The notes: generated from the sequence alone by a model not told the origin. DNA of 64,000 nt from Planctomycetaceae bacterium (GCA_002726205.1 PBSL01000019.1:1-64000), one strand, 5' to 3'; positions 9,584 through 19,805 are shown, numbered from the stretch's first letter. Translations and numbers: made by a program.

Positions 9584-10492
9584 ATGGAATTGCGACACCT
9601 GCGGACGTTCGTTGTGGCGGCTGAAACGGGGAACTTCACCCGGACGGCCGAGAGGCTGGAAGTGTCCCAGGCGGCCGTCAGTCAGCATGTGGCCGTGCTC
9701 GAGTCGCACTACGGTCAGCCGCTGTTCGATCGTGCCGGTCGGCAGATGATCCTGACCGTTGCCGGCCACCGGCTTTTCGATCATGCCCGTGCGGTGCTGG
9801 ACAGGCTGGCCGAGGCCGAGGCGGACATCGCCGGTTGCGAGACGGTGGTCTCGGGTTTGTTGAGAATCGCATCCAGCACGGTTCCGGCCGAGTGGTGGTT
9901 GCCTGATCTGCTGGCCGGTTTCCGCGCCGTGTTTCCCGAGGTCAGAGAATCGGTGACGGTCTCCGACAGCCACGCCGCCGCCGCCGCGGTTGCCGGCGGC
10001 CAGGCCGATGTCGGCGTGGTCGGAGAATTGCCCGGCATCGATCTGTTGTCAGCCCGGGCTGTGGCCGAGGATGAACTGGTGCTGGTCGTGGGCCGTGACC
10101 ATCCGCTGGCCGGTCGTCGATCGATTTCCCTCAGGCAGCTGATCCAGCTGCCACTGATTGTCCGGGGGGCCGGATCGGGAAGCCAACGCTGCGTGGATGA
10201 GGCCCTGCAGGTCCGGGGTGTGCATCGCGACGAACTCGACATCTGGATGGAAACCAACTCGGCCGACGCAACCCGGTCGGCGGTTGCCCGGGGGCTGGCC
10301 GCGGCATTTCTCAGCCGGGCCGCCGTGGCCGATGATCTCGAGATCGGACGCCTGGTTCGCGTTCCGGTCCGGGAAGTTCGGCCACGACGACAACTCTACC
10401 TGGTCACCGCCACCGACCGGGTGATCGGTTCACCACTCCGGGAGTTCCTGTCCTTTGCCGAGGCCGGTCAGGGGCGATCAGCCGGCGGCTGA
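9584..10492 (+). CDS. LysR-family transcriptional regulator
   Basis: The protein has 302 residues, the usual LysR length. The N-terminal winged helix-turn-helix (1-60) reads MELRHLRTFVVAAETGNFTR, AAVSQHVAVLE, then QPLFDR. The effector domain from about 90 has the periplasmic-binding-like pattern GLLRIASSTV and ADVGVVGELPG. The LRIASS form with an EWWLP stretch recalls the CysB/Cbl-like branch, but this is weak. It lies 107 nt after the AIM24 block on the same strand and could regulate it; LysR proteins usually control divergent genes, and no divergent gene exists here. Its last 15 nt overlap the convergent transglutaminase gene. Confidence 0.92.
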   Translation: MELRHLRTFVVAAETGNFTRTAERLEVSQAAVSQHVAVLESHYGQPLFDRAGRQMILTVAGHRLFDHARAVLDRLAEAEADIAGCETVVSGLLRIASSTVPAEWWLPDLLAGFRAVFPEVRESVTVSDSHAAAAAVAGGQADVGVVGELPGIDLLSARAVAEDELVLVVGRDHPLAGRRSISLRQLIQLPLIVRGAGSGSQRCVDEALQVRGVHRDELDIWMETNSADATRSAVARGLAAAFLSRAAVADDLEIGRLVRVPVREVRPRRQLYLVTATDRVIGSPLREFLSFAEAGQGRSAGG

Positions 10493-11629
10493 AGCGGCCG
10501 CGGCGGACCGCGATCGCTTGTCGCGGTAGCCGAACTTCGGCTCGGTCTTTTCCGCCGACCACAGTTGCCCGTCAACCTCGACGTGGGGGTACACGAAGTA
10601 ATTCAGGGCCGGTCCTGACTGCCGGGGCACCAGGGTGATGTCGCGGCCGGTGGTGAACATCACGCGGTTTTCCGTCAGATTCCCGAAATAGTAGTCCTTC
10701 ATCTCCGGATGCCTGTCGGCCTCGGAAATGTCAGTCGGTACCCAGCCGTGCCCGTCGACAAAGAACTGTGCCCAGCAATGGTAGCCGCCGATGGCTCCCT
10801 CGCCCCGCTCCGGCGGCAACGGGAAACCAATTTCGAACTTGGCCGGGATCTTCCGGGACCGGGTCAGCGAGATGAACAGGCTGTGGAAATCGGTGCAGTT
10901 GCCGAATCCGCTGTCGCAGGCCCAGAGCACGTCCCCGTTGCCGTAGCCGGGCCGGGACTTGTCGTACCGCATGTGCCCGTCCACCCGGTCGTACAACGCG
11001 CGTGCCAGTTCCAGTGGATTGTCCTTGGGCAGTCGCGAGGAATCGACCAGGGTCAGCGGTTTGCCGTCGATGGGGACGTTCGTGTTGGGTTCCAGGAAGG
11101 CCGTTCGCCGTGCTTCGTCGAGCGTTTCCCCGGGGTCAGGTTGTGCCTCGCCCCGGATTTCGGTCCGTGTCACTTCCCAGGTCAACGCGAAAACCAGCGG
11201 TTCGGCACTCGAACTTGTCAGGTCGAAGTGAAGGATCCTGTTGCCGTATTTCGTCTCGGCCGTTTCCCGTGGCCGGACGGGGAACTTTCTGCTGTCAGCC
11301 AGGCGAACCACCTGGTGTTTGGTCGTCGGCGGCACCGGGAACCAGACCCGGACACGGGCACCCCTGGGAATCTCTTTCAGGGTGACACCGTAGTCGAGCT
11401 CAAATGTCCGGGACCGCGCGAGGTTGACCGAGGACCTGTTTTCTTCACCGCCGGTGTTGTCGGTTGCCGCTGCGGACGAGTTGTCCGGCGATGGCGTGTC
11501 CGCATCGGACAGGCAACCGCAGACCGCCAGCGTGAGCGTCGACAGCAGCAGCGCTGGAGCAGGGTGAGGCAACGCGATTCTCCGGGCCGGGGTTCTGGCG
11601 CAGGCACTGCGCGGCGGAACCAAGATCAT
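10478..11629 (-). CDS. Transglutaminase-like lipoprotein
   Basis: The protein has 383 residues. A hydrophobic signal ends in the lipobox LAVCGC, with Cys39 as the likely lipidated residue, followed by a low-complexity linker rich in Ser and Asn. A beta-rich N-terminal domain (about 70-180) precedes a transglutaminase core with the triad Cys245 (GNCTDFH), His284 (GYHCWAQF) and Asp300 (PTDIS), so the catalytic residues are intact. Such proteins act as cysteine proteases, amidases or crosslinkers outside the cytoplasm. The C-terminus has an Ala/Ser tail. The gene is alone on its strand here and converges on the LysR gene with a 15-nt overlap. Confidence 0.9.
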   Translation of the reverse strand: MILVPPRSACARTPARRIALPHPAPALLLSTLTLAVCGCLSDADTPSPDNSSAAATDNTGGEENRSSVNLARSRTFELDYGVTLKEIPRGARVRVWFPVPPTTKHQVVRLADSRKFPVRPRETAETKYGNRILHFDLTSSSAEPLVFALTWEVTRTEIRGEAQPDPGETLDEARRTAFLEPNTNVPIDGKPLTLVDSSRLPKDNPLELARALYDRVDGHMRYDKSRPGYGNGDVLWACDSGFGNCTDFHSLFISLTRSRKIPAKFEIGFPLPPERGEGAIGGYHCWAQFFVDGHGWVPTDISEADRHPEMKDYYFGNLTENRVMFTTGRDITLVPRQSGPALNYFVYPHVEVDGQLWSAEKTEPKFGYRDKRSRSAAAASAAG

Positions 11630-11739
11630 AAGTACTGGTTATGGTTTTGTCGATTGACGATAAATCTTATCCCGCCGGGCTCTCCGGAGAAGAGTTCAGG
11701 TTCTGGAAACGTCGTGGGAGCGACGTACACTCGTGTTCA

Positions 11740-13800
11740 ATGAGTATTGACGAGGCGATCAATCGAGCGTTTGCGCTTTTTGCGGATGGTCGACTGGAGG
11801 AGGCGGCGATCGAAGCGCGCCGGGTACTGGGCGAGGACCCCGCCCGGCCACAGGCCCACCGGGTGCTGGCCGGGGTGGCCTTTCGCGAGGGCCGACTGGA
11901 CGAGGCAGAGGCCGCGGCACGACGTGCATGGGAGATTGACTCGACGGTTCCCGAGGCCGCCGCCAACCTCGCGGCAATCCTGGTTGCCCGCGGGGAGGCG
12001 GCCGAGGCGGAGGCGCTGGCCAATCAGGCCGTCGCCCTCGCCCCCGATTTTGCCTCGGCCTGGATCAACCTCGGGCTCGCCCAGAAACAGCTGGCCCGCT
12101 TCCACGACGCGGTGGTATCGCTCAGGCGTGCCGTCGAGTTGCAGGAGAGCAACCACGGTGCCTGGACGAACCTGGGAAACGTGCTGTGCGAGGTGGGAGA
12201 GTATGAAGAGGCGGCCGCGTGTTGCCGTCAGGCGTTGCAACGACAGCCACGATCGGCCGAGGCGGTCAACAACCTGGGCAATGCCCTGCTGAAGCTCGGG
12301 CGGCCCGCTGCCGCGATCGAGAGCTATCAACGGGCGTTGCGCGAGGAACCGGGAATGATCGAGGCCGAGTTCAACCTGGGAACGGCCCTGGAGCACGCCG
12401 GCCGGCTGTCGGAAGCCGAGGCGGTGCAGCGGAACGTTCTGGCACGGGACGAAACCAACTATCGCGCGGCCAACAACCTGGGCGTGGTCCTGAAGCTGCA
12501 GGGACGTCTCGAAGAAGCCGCGACGATGTTTGCCGGGTCACGGCAATCGGGTTCGGGGTCCAGCGCGGCGGCAACCAACCAGCTGGCCACGATGCTCTGC
12601 CAAGCCGGCCACACGCCACCGGAAATTCTCGAAGCACATCGCCGCTGTGCTCTTGAGCAGTGGGGTGACGTGTTGCGTGACAGCAGCCGGCCGCAATCCC
12701 GGCCTCAGCGATCAGCGGGCCCCCTGCGGGTAGGTTTTGTTTCGCCGGACCTGGGACGACACCCGGTCGGCTGGTTCCTGCTGGGAGGATTCGAGGCCCT
12801 GGACCGGGAACGTGTGCAGCCGGTCTGCTTCAGTGATCGTGTCCAGATCGACATGTTCACCGAACGCTTTCGCAGTGGATCCGAGACCTGGCGTGACATC
12901 CGTGGCCGTGACGACGAGACAGTGGCGACGTGGATTCGCGACGAGCGGATCGATGTCCTGGTCGATCTGGCCGGTCACACCGGACACCATCGCCTGGGTG
13001 TCTTCGCCCGTCGTCCCTCGCCGTTGCAACTGTCATGGATCGGTTACCCTTCGACCACGGGGCTGGTGGCCATCGATGGCCTGATCGCCGACGACGTTCT
13101 CGTGCCCGACGGCGCCGGGGCGGGATTCAGCGAAACCGTGCTGCGGCTGCCTGGTGGGCACGTCAGTTACCTGCCGCTGATTGGCGGCCCGGCGGTGAAA
13201 CAACGCACAGGTGGACAGGGGATTGTCTTGGGGAGCTTCAACAAGCTCGACAAGACGACGCCGGAGGTGCTGGGCACATGGGCCGAAATCATGGGCCGCT
13301 GCCCGGGATCACGACTGGTTCTCCGCAACCGCGGGCTCGAGGATGGAAGCGTTGCCGAACGGATTCTAGGGATCCTCGCCGCAGCAGGAGTGGCGGCCGA
13401 GCGGGTCAGGCTGCAGGGCTGGGTGCCGCACGAAGAGCTGCTGGCCGGTTATGCTGAAATCGACATCGGTCTCGACCCGTTTCCGTTCTCCGGCGGTTTG
13501 ACCAGCTGCGAGGCACTGTGGTCGGGTGTGCCGGTTGTGACCTGGGCCGGAGACCGGATGTGCGGTCGCCAGACCGCGTCATTTCTGTCGCGGGTGGGAC
13601 TGGATGACCTGGTTGCCGGTACGCGAGAGGAATACATCGAGCGGGTTGTTGACCTGGCGGCGGATGGCCCGCGGAGAGCGATCCTGCGAACAGAGCTGCG
13701 TGGCCGAATGCAGGACGGTCCTCTCTGCGATGCCCGGCGATTGGCCGAGGAGTTCACCGCGGCCGTCGAAGAGGCTTACCGACGGCTGGCCGTGCTATGA
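11740..13800 (+). CDS. TPR protein with SPINDLY-type O-GlcNAc transferase domain
   Basis: The ATG at 11740 gives 686 residues and begins directly in the first TPR (MSIDEAINRAFALFADGRLE); an in-frame ATG at 11641 would add 33 residues with no TPR character. About eight TPRs occupy residues 1-300 (for example AWINLGLAQKQLARFHDA, AWTNLGNVLCEVGEYEEA). The catalytic region from about 330 has GFVSPDLGRHPVGWF, VDLAGHTGHHRL, LSWIGYPSTTG, GSFNKLDKTTPEV and DPFPFSGGLTSCEALWSGVPVVT, all typical of GT41 glycosyltransferases. It should transfer a sugar from a UDP donor to protein Ser/Thr residues; donor and targets cannot be read from sequence. It is a short distance upstream of the DUF1553 gene (48 nt). 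Confidence 0.93.
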   Translation: MSIDEAINRAFALFADGRLEEAAIEARRVLGEDPARPQAHRVLAGVAFREGRLDEAEAAARRAWEIDSTVPEAAANLAAILVARGEAAEAEALANQAVALAPDFASAWINLGLAQKQLARFHDAVVSLRRAVELQESNHGAWTNLGNVLCEVGEYEEAAACCRQALQRQPRSAEAVNNLGNALLKLGRPAAAIESYQRALREEPGMIEAEFNLGTALEHAGRLSEAEAVQRNVLARDETNYRAANNLGVVLKLQGRLEEAATMFAGSRQSGSGSSAAATNQLATMLCQAGHTPPEILEAHRRCALEQWGDVLRDSSRPQSRPQRSAGPLRVGFVSPDLGRHPVGWFLLGGFEALDRERVQPVCFSDRVQIDMFTERFRSGSETWRDIRGRDDETVATWIRDERIDVLVDLAGHTGHHRLGVFARRPSPLQLSWIGYPSTTGLVAIDGLIADDVLVPDGAGAGFSETVLRLPGGHVSYLPLIGGPAVKQRTGGQGIVLGSFNKLDKTTPEVLGTWAEIMGRCPGSRLVLRNRGLEDGSVAERILGILAAAGVAAERVRLQGWVPHEELLAGYAEIDIGLDPFPFSGGLTSCEALWSGVPVVTWAGDRMCGRQTASFLSRVGLDDLVAGTREEYIERVVDLAADGPRRAILRTELRGRMQDGPLCDARRLAEEFTAAVEEAYRRLAVL

Positions 13801-13848
13801 TCGAGGGAAGCTGTTCGCGATTCACGCCGCGGTGTTCCGGATTCCAGG

Positions 13849-16455
13849 ATGAATCGACTGGTGCTGTCCCGTTTCCTGATCATGCTGTCGATGGTGCTGC
13901 TGTCGGCTGCTCGATTGACGGCCGCCGAGGGACCGTTCTTCGAAACCCGGGTTCACGGGTTGCTGAAGACGTACTGTTGGAAATGCCACGGGGGCGAGGC
14001 CCGCGAGGCCGGTTTGGACCTGCGGTCGCTGCCCCTGTTGCTGGAGGGAGGCAAGAACGGGCCGTCGGTCGTTGCCGGGGCTCCTGAGAAAAGCCTGCTG
14101 ATCCAGAAGCTGGTGTCGGGCAAAATGCCGCCGGGCAAGTCCCTGAAACCCACCGCGGCTCATATCGAGACGATCCGGAACTGGGTGGCCGGGGGAGCCA
14201 GGGGCCGCTACGTTGCCCGGGGATTCAACGAGGCAGAGAAACCGCCGCTGGACGAAAAGGCCGGGGGCTGGTGGTCGTTCCGACCGCCCGTGCAGTCGCC
14301 GTTGCCGGCGGTCAAGGCCGAGCAGCGAGTGCAGTCACCGGTCGATCGATTCGTGCTGGCTCGACTGGAGGCCGCCGGGCTGAACCTGGCACCCCCGGCG
14401 TCCCCGGCCACCCTGGTTCGCCGGGCCTATCTGGACCTGGTCGGTCTGCCGCCGTCCCCCTGGGAGGTTGACCGGTTCCTGGCCGACACGCGGCCCGGGG
14501 CCTGGAGCCGGTTGATCGATTCCCTGCTGGCGGATCCGCGATACGGGGAACGCTGGGGACGTCACTGGCTGGACACGGTCGGCTATGTCGACACGATCGG
14601 CAGCGACAACGACGCCAAGACCATCAAGCCGGCACCGGGAATCTGGCGGTACCGGGATTACGTCATCCGCGCCTTCAACTCCGACAAACCCTTCGACGAC
14701 TTCCTCGTCGAACAGCTTGCCGGGGACGAGCTGGTCGATTGGCGCCGGGCCGAGAGTTTTTCGGAGCAGGATCTGGACCGGCTGGTGGCGACGGGATTTC
14801 TCCGCCAGTCCCGTGACGTGACCTACGCCCCGGAACTGAACACCGCCGACATCCGGCACCAGGTGCTCTTTGACACGCTGCAGACGATTTCAGCCGGCCT
14901 GCTTGGACTCACGATACACTGTGCCCAGTGCCATTCGCACAAGTTCGATCCGATCAGCCAGGTGGATTACTACCGGATGGCGGCGATTTTCACGCCGGCC
15001 TACGACGTGCAGAACTGGCTGAACTCCGAGCAGCGACAGCTGCAGTCGGTGCCGCCCAGGGAGAAGGATCGGATCGATGGGCACAACAAGCAGGTGAACG
15101 CGCGGGTGGATGCGTTGAAGAAGAAGATCGCGGCCATTCGCACGGGGGTGTCGACGCGGCTGCGTGCGGCGAAACTGGCCAGGTTGCCCGGGCCGATTCG
15201 GGCTGACACCGACCAGGCGCTCAAGACAGCCAAGGACAAGCGGACACCCGTCCAGGGATACCTCGCCACAAAACTGGGTCCGTTGCTGGCCGTGTCGTCC
15301 AAGGAGATCGTCGCGGGGCTGGGCCAGGACGAAAAGAAAAGGGTCGATGCGGACGACGCGGCCATCGCGGCACTCAATGCCACGCGGCGTTCCTACGAGC
15401 CGGTCCGGGCGTTGTGGGAGCAGGGTCCAGTTCCCAAGACCTACCTGTATCGCCGTGGGGACTTCGCGACACCCGGTCCACAGGTCAGCCCGGGTGTTCC
15501 CCTGGTTCTTGATCGTCGCAAGCAGCCGACAAGGTTTCCTCCCGTGGCCACCGCCGCCGGCAAGCCGTCCCGGTCGACCGGTTACCGGAGGGTGTTCGCC
15601 CGATGGCTGACCGGACCCGATCATCCGCTGACCGCCCGGGTGATCGTCAACCGGCTCTGGCAGCGGTATTTCGGAACCGGCCTGGTGGCCTCGTCTGACA
15701 ACTTCGGCCTGTCGGGGTCAGAGCCGACCCATCCCCGGCTGCTCGACTGGCTGGCCCGGGAACTGATTGACGGGGGCTGGAGCCTGAAACGGGTGCACCG
15801 GTTCGTGCTGCTGTCGTCGATCTACCAGCAGTCGACATCACGCGAACCGCTTGACTGGGATCGGGCCGGGGCCGTCGATCCGACGAACCGCCTGTACTGG
15901 CGAATGCCGTTGAGACGGCTGGAGTCGGAAGTCATCCGTGACAGTGTGCTGGCCGTCAGTGGCCAGCTGGATCTCTTCCAGGGCGGTCCTGCCGTGCCGA
16001 TCACCGCCCGGGCCGACAGCAGCGTGGTGGTCGATTCTACCAAGCTGGCTCGGCCGACCGACGACCGTCGCCGCAGTCTCTACCTGACGTGCCGCCGGAA
16101 TTACCACCCCACCGAGTTGAGCGTCTTTGACCAGCCGACGGTGACTCACAACTGCAGCCGCCGTGACCGTTCGGCCGTGGTCCTGCAGTCTCTGGTGATG
16201 CTCAACGGGGCCTTTGTCATGAAGCAGTCGCGATTGTTTGCCGCCCGGGTTCGCGCCGAGTCGAGCAAGGCAACCAGGGCGGACCGCGTGGACCACGTGT
16301 TTCGCCTGGCACTGTGCCGCGTTCCCACTGCAGAGGAACGCCGGCTGAGCCTGGAACTGCTGGTGCAGCAGGCCAACAGCAAGTCGCCGCAACGGCCGCT
16401 TGAGCACCTGTGTCACATGTTGTTGAATGCCAACGAGTTTCTCTACACGCCCTGA
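13849..16455 (+). CDS. Planctomycete cytochrome C-like DUF1549/DUF1553 protein
   Basis: The 868-residue protein has a signal peptide (about 1-26) and a PSCyt1 module with heme motif CWKCH at 43-47 and a later MPPGK. The PSCyt2/DUF1549 part follows (FVLARLEAAG, LVRRAYLDLVGLPPS, YGERWGRHWLD, then IHCAQCHSHKFDPI) and the C-terminal PSD1/DUF1553 part (RVIVNRLWQRYFGTGLV, NFGLSGSEPTHPRLLDWLA). A charged segment rich in Lys lies between them. These proteins are abundant in planctomycetes and are thought to act with DUF1501 partners in polymer breakdown; the reaction is unproven. The partner DUF1501 gene follows directly. Confidence 0.93.
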   Translation: MNRLVLSRFLIMLSMVLLSAARLTAAEGPFFETRVHGLLKTYCWKCHGGEAREAGLDLRSLPLLLEGGKNGPSVVAGAPEKSLLIQKLVSGKMPPGKSLKPTAAHIETIRNWVAGGARGRYVARGFNEAEKPPLDEKAGGWWSFRPPVQSPLPAVKAEQRVQSPVDRFVLARLEAAGLNLAPPASPATLVRRAYLDLVGLPPSPWEVDRFLADTRPGAWSRLIDSLLADPRYGERWGRHWLDTVGYVDTIGSDNDAKTIKPAPGIWRYRDYVIRAFNSDKPFDDFLVEQLAGDELVDWRRAESFSEQDLDRLVATGFLRQSRDVTYAPELNTADIRHQVLFDTLQTISAGLLGLTIHCAQCHSHKFDPISQVDYYRMAAIFTPAYDVQNWLNSEQRQLQSVPPREKDRIDGHNKQVNARVDALKKKIAAIRTGVSTRLRAAKLARLPGPIRADTDQALKTAKDKRTPVQGYLATKLGPLLAVSSKEIVAGLGQDEKKRVDADDAAIAALNATRRSYEPVRALWEQGPVPKTYLYRRGDFATPGPQVSPGVPLVLDRRKQPTRFPPVATAAGKPSRSTGYRRVFARWLTGPDHPLTARVIVNRLWQRYFGTGLVASSDNFGLSGSEPTHPRLLDWLARELIDGGWSLKRVHRFVLLSSIYQQSTSREPLDWDRAGAVDPTNRLYWRMPLRRLESEVIRDSVLAVSGQLDLFQGGPAVPITARADSSVVVDSTKLARPTDDRRRSLYLTCRRNYHPTELSVFDQPTVTHNCSRRDRSAVVLQSLVMLNGAFVMKQSRLFAARVRAESSKATRADRVDHVFRLALCRVPTAEERRLSLELLVQQANSKSPQRPLEHLCHMLLNANEFLYTP

Positions 16456-16480
16456 AATTACCGCACCGGGACGAGTCATC

Positions 16481-17908
16481 GTGAAACCCGAAAAGAACTT
16501 CTCCGGCAACCTGCCGATATCGCGCCGCCAGCTGTTGCAGATGAGCGGACTTGGTTTCGGCGGGCTGGCGTTGCAGGCGGTTCTGGGCGGGACGGTGCAG
16601 GCCGCCGGTGGCGGGTTGGGTTCCAGGCCGGCTCATATCCCCCCCCGGGCCAAGTCCGTGATCCTGATGCTGCAAAACGGCGGTCCAAGCCAGATGGACC
16701 TCTTCGATCCAAAACCGCTGCTGCGCAAGTTCAATGGCAAGCAGCATTCGATCAAGGTCGAGATGTTCCAGGCCGGCAGCGAACAAAACAAGCTGATGGA
16801 TACCCCGTTTCGTTTTCAGCGGTACGGTGAGTCGGGGGCAGAGCTTTCGGAGGTGATCCCGGGGATCGGCAGCGTGATTGACGAGATGACGTTGATTCGA
16901 TCGATGCACACCGGGCACAACAACCACACCGAGGCGTTGGTGATGTTGATGACCGGAAAGATCTTCCAGGATCGTCCGGCACTGGGCGCCTGGATCAGTT
17001 ACGGGCTGGGCACCGAGAACAACAGCTTGCCCTCGTACGTCGTTCTCCGTGACCCGGCCGGCTACAACACCAGTGGAACGTTGACGTGGACCAACGGGTG
17101 GCTGTCGGCGCTGCACCGGGGCACCGAGTTCTCCAGCAGCGGAACGCCGGTCCTGAATCTTTCGTCCTCGATTCCCGTCACCTCGCGTGAACAGCGAAAC
17201 AATCTGGATTTCCTCTCGCGGTTGAACCGGATCCACCAGCGGCGACTGCCGCGGGAGGCGGAGCTCGAAGCGAGAATCCAGAACTACGAACTGGCGGCCC
17301 GGATGCAGCTGGCTGCCGCGGATGTCCTGGACATTTCCGGTGAGACGGCAGCAACCAGGTCCCTGTACGGGCTCGACAACAAGACGACCGAGCCGTACGG
17401 GCGTCGCTGCCTGATGGCCCGAAAACTGGTGGAGGCCGGAGTGCGGTTCGTGCAGGTGCATCCCAGGCCATTCCAGCCCTGGGACAGTCACAGCAAGACC
17501 CGCAGCGGTCTCGGCTCGATTTGCGGCGCCTGTGACCGTCCCACGGCCGGCCTGATCACCGATCTGAAACAACGGGGATTGCTCGACGAGACGATCGTGA
17601 TCTGGTCGGGCGAGTTCGGCCGGTTGCCGGTTTCGCAGAACGGCAGTGGCCGCGACCACAACCGCAACGCGTTCAGCCTGTTGGCGGCCGGGGGCGGATT
17701 TCGTGCCGGTTACATCCACGGGGCGACCGACGAAGTGGGCTACGCCGCTGCCGAGAACAAGGTCAGCGTGGCCGATCTTCACGCCACGATCCTGCACCAG
17801 CTCGGCATCGACCACGAGTCGCTGATCTATGAGCACGCCGGTCGCGAGGAGACGCTGACCGATCCGCCGTTGACCGGGGCTCGTGTTGTTGACGAAGTGA
17901 TTTCCTGA
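16481..17908 (+). CDS. DUF1501 (sulfatase-like) protein, Tat-exported, partner of the preceding DUF1553 gene
   Basis: I choose the GTG at 16481 because GGGACGAG precedes it and the twin-arginine motif ISRRQLLQMSG then sits at residue 13; an ATG at 16427 would overlap the previous gene by 29 nt and has no ribosome-binding site. The protein has 475 residues. DUF1501 signs: AKSVILMLQNGGPSQMDLFDPKP, IPGIGSVIDEMTLIRSMHT, VIWSGEFGRLP and RDHNRNAFSLLAAGGGF. The fold belongs to the alkaline phosphatase/sulfatase superfamily; metal-binding Asp/His positions look present (DLFDPK, GRDHN), but the substrate is unknown. It follows its DUF1553 partner in the order seen in many planctomycetes. Confidence 0.92.
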   Translation: MKPEKNFSGNLPISRRQLLQMSGLGFGGLALQAVLGGTVQAAGGGLGSRPAHIPPRAKSVILMLQNGGPSQMDLFDPKPLLRKFNGKQHSIKVEMFQAGSEQNKLMDTPFRFQRYGESGAELSEVIPGIGSVIDEMTLIRSMHTGHNNHTEALVMLMTGKIFQDRPALGAWISYGLGTENNSLPSYVVLRDPAGYNTSGTLTWTNGWLSALHRGTEFSSSGTPVLNLSSSIPVTSREQRNNLDFLSRLNRIHQRRLPREAELEARIQNYELAARMQLAAADVLDISGETAATRSLYGLDNKTTEPYGRRCLMARKLVEAGVRFVQVHPRPFQPWDSHSKTRSGLGSICGACDRPTAGLITDLKQRGLLDETIVIWSGEFGRLPVSQNGSGRDHNRNAFSLLAAGGGFRAGYIHGATDEVGYAAAENKVSVADLHATILHQLGIDHESLIYEHAGREETLTDPPLTGARVVDEVIS

Positions 17909-17921
17909 AAACGGGACCGCG

Positions 17922-19805
17922 ATGACCGCCGGGTCAGCAGAAGGTATCAGTCGACGGGGCCGGGGAGCGCTGGCGGCCGTCATCGTTGTCGTGGCGGTCA
18001 CGTTGATCAACCGGCCGCGTGGCAACGATCCTCCAGCGCCGCTGCCGCCACCAGCGACAGCAGTACCGTTGACGGCACGCTTTGTCGGCAGCGACGCCTG
18101 CCGGGTCTGCCACGAGGAAATCTTCGAGCGTTACGCGGCTCACCCGATGTCGCAAGCACTCCGCAAGCTCGAGCCCGGGGATGTTGCGAAATTCTCCGAA
18201 TCGGGACCCGGGCAGTTCTCGGCGGCGGGACGGACATACCGGATCGAACGCCGGGGGCCGCAGGGGCCGATGCTCCACGTCGAGTCGATGGCCGATTCAA
18301 AGGGCAAGGTACTCTACGAGCAGGTCGAACCGATCGACTACGTCATCGGTGCCGGCGTCAAGGGGCGCAGTTTTCTGCTGAAACGTGGCGGGTTGTTCTT
18401 CCAGTCCCCGTTGAGCTATTACACCCGCAAGGCCCGCTGGGATCTTTCGCCCGGTTTTCCCGCCGAACTTCACTACCGGTTCACCCGACGTGTAGGAAAT
18501 CACTGCCTGTCGTGCCATTCCGGCCAGCTGGTCAACGAGCAACCCGCTGCCATGGACCGGTTCTCCGTCGAGACCCCTTTCCTGGAAGAGGGGATCGGAT
18601 GCGAACGGTGCCACGGCCCTGGCAGTGCCCACGTCGCGGCCTACCAGGAGACGGAGGGCGATCTGACCGAGACGCTGATCGTCAACCCGGCCCGGCTTTC
18701 TCACGAGCGTCAACAGGATGTCTGCAACCAGTGTCACCTGGAAGGCAAGGTGAGGATCCCGCGGCAGGGCCATCGCTTTGCCGACTACCGCCCGGGAGAA
18801 CCGTTGTCGGAGACCTGGACGGTGTTTGTCGGCGAATCGCCCTTTGACGAGGAGGGCCGACCGCTGTTTACCAGCCACGTCGAACAAATGAATTCCAGCC
18901 GGTGTTTCCAGGGCAGCCAGGGCCGGCTCGGCTGCACGTCCTGCCACGACCCGCATGGGCGGCCACCAGCCGAACAGGCTGCCGCGTTCTACCGCGAACG
19001 CTGCAATCGCTGCCATGCCGAACAGGGCTGCCGGTTGCCGGAATCCCAGCGCCGCCGTCCCCCGGCGCTGGGATCGTGCATTCACTGCCACATGCCTCGT
19101 GTCCATTCCCGTGACGTGGCTCACACGACCCAGGCCAACCACGCGATCGTTCGCCGGCCGTCACTGACGAGTCGCCAGGCACGCGTCGAGCGGGAGGCGG
19201 CCGGAGAGCCCTGGCATCCGTTTGGTCGAATGGGCATCGACATCCCCGAGGAGGCGTTGGCGCGAGCGAAGGGGCTGGCGTGGTTTCGTCAGGCAGTCGA
19301 CACCAAGGACTCGCCGTTGATGGAGCAGGCGCGGGTTCATCTGGAGGAGTCCCAGCGGCGAAATCCCGATGACCTGGAAGTGCTCCGCACGCTGGGGTTC
19401 CTTGCCTTCCGATCCCAGCAGCCGGACAAGGCGAGACGGCTGTTCGAAACGGTGTTGAAGCAGCATCCCGACGACGAGGGCTGCCTGTCTCACCTGTTGT
19501 TGATCTGTTTTCTTTCCCGTGATGACAAGGCCGGTGTCGTCGTCGCAAGGCGGTTGCTGGCACTGAATCCCTGGGACGGTGAGGCCCATGGTCCGTATGC
19601 CGACATGCTGGAGGCAACCGGGCCGTTGGAGGCGGCGATTGCCGCGGCCGAACGCGGGTTGGCGCTGGATCCGACCGTGCTGGACATGAGGCGGTCGCTG
19701 GCTCGGTTTTACCGCAAGGCGGGTCGGGAAGAGGATGCGGCCGAGCAGGAGCGGTTGGCGCGAGAGATCGGCCGGCGGCTCGAGTCGTCTAGAACAGATC
19801 GGTGA
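17922..19805 (+). CDS. Seven-heme cytochrome c with C-terminal TPRs
   Basis: The protein has 627 residues, an N-terminal membrane anchor (about 14-32) and seven CxxCH motifs: CRVCH, CLSCH, CERCH, CNQCH, CTSCH, CNRCH and CIHCH. These follow the pattern of multiheme cytochromes related to nitrite reductase or octaheme families, but no catalytic Lys motif is obvious. TPRs fill about 430-620 (LEVLRTLGFLAFRSQQPDKA). It starts 13 nt after the DUF1501 stop, so it may transfer electrons for, or share a periplasmic complex with, the DUF1553/DUF1501 pair. The 36323-38239 gene is a paralogue with the same heme layout. Confidence 0.92.
   Translation: MTAGSAEGISRRGRGALAAVIVVVAVTLINRPRGNDPPAPLPPPATAVPLTARFVGSDACRVCHEEIFERYAAHPMSQALRKLEPGDVAKFSESGPGQFSAAGRTYRIERRGPQGPMLHVESMADSKGKVLYEQVEPIDYVIGAGVKGRSFLLKRGGLFFQSPLSYYTRKARWDLSPGFPAELHYRFTRRVGNHCLSCHSGQLVNEQPAAMDRFSVETPFLEEGIGCERCHGPGSAHVAAYQETEGDLTETLIVNPARLSHERQQDVCNQCHLEGKVRIPRQGHRFADYRPGEPLSETWTVFVGESPFDEEGRPLFTSHVEQMNSSRCFQGSQGRLGCTSCHDPHGRPPAEQAAAFYRERCNRCHAEQGCRLPESQRRRPPALGSCIHCHMPRVHSRDVAHTTQANHAIVRRPSLTSRQARVEREAAGEPWHPFGRMGIDIPEEALARAKGLAWFRQAVDTKDSPLMEQARVHLEESQRRNPDDLEVLRTLGFLAFRSQQPDKARRLFETVLKQHPDDEGCLSHLLLICFLSRDDKAGVVVARRLLALNPWDGEAHGPYADMLEATGPLEAAIAAAERGLALDPTVLDMRRSLARFYRKAGREEDAAEQERLAREIGRRLESSRTDR

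Noticed and set aside
16217-18025. 602-residue open frame on the minus strand
   Set aside because: Antisense to the DUF1501 and neighbouring genes, with no recognisable motif.
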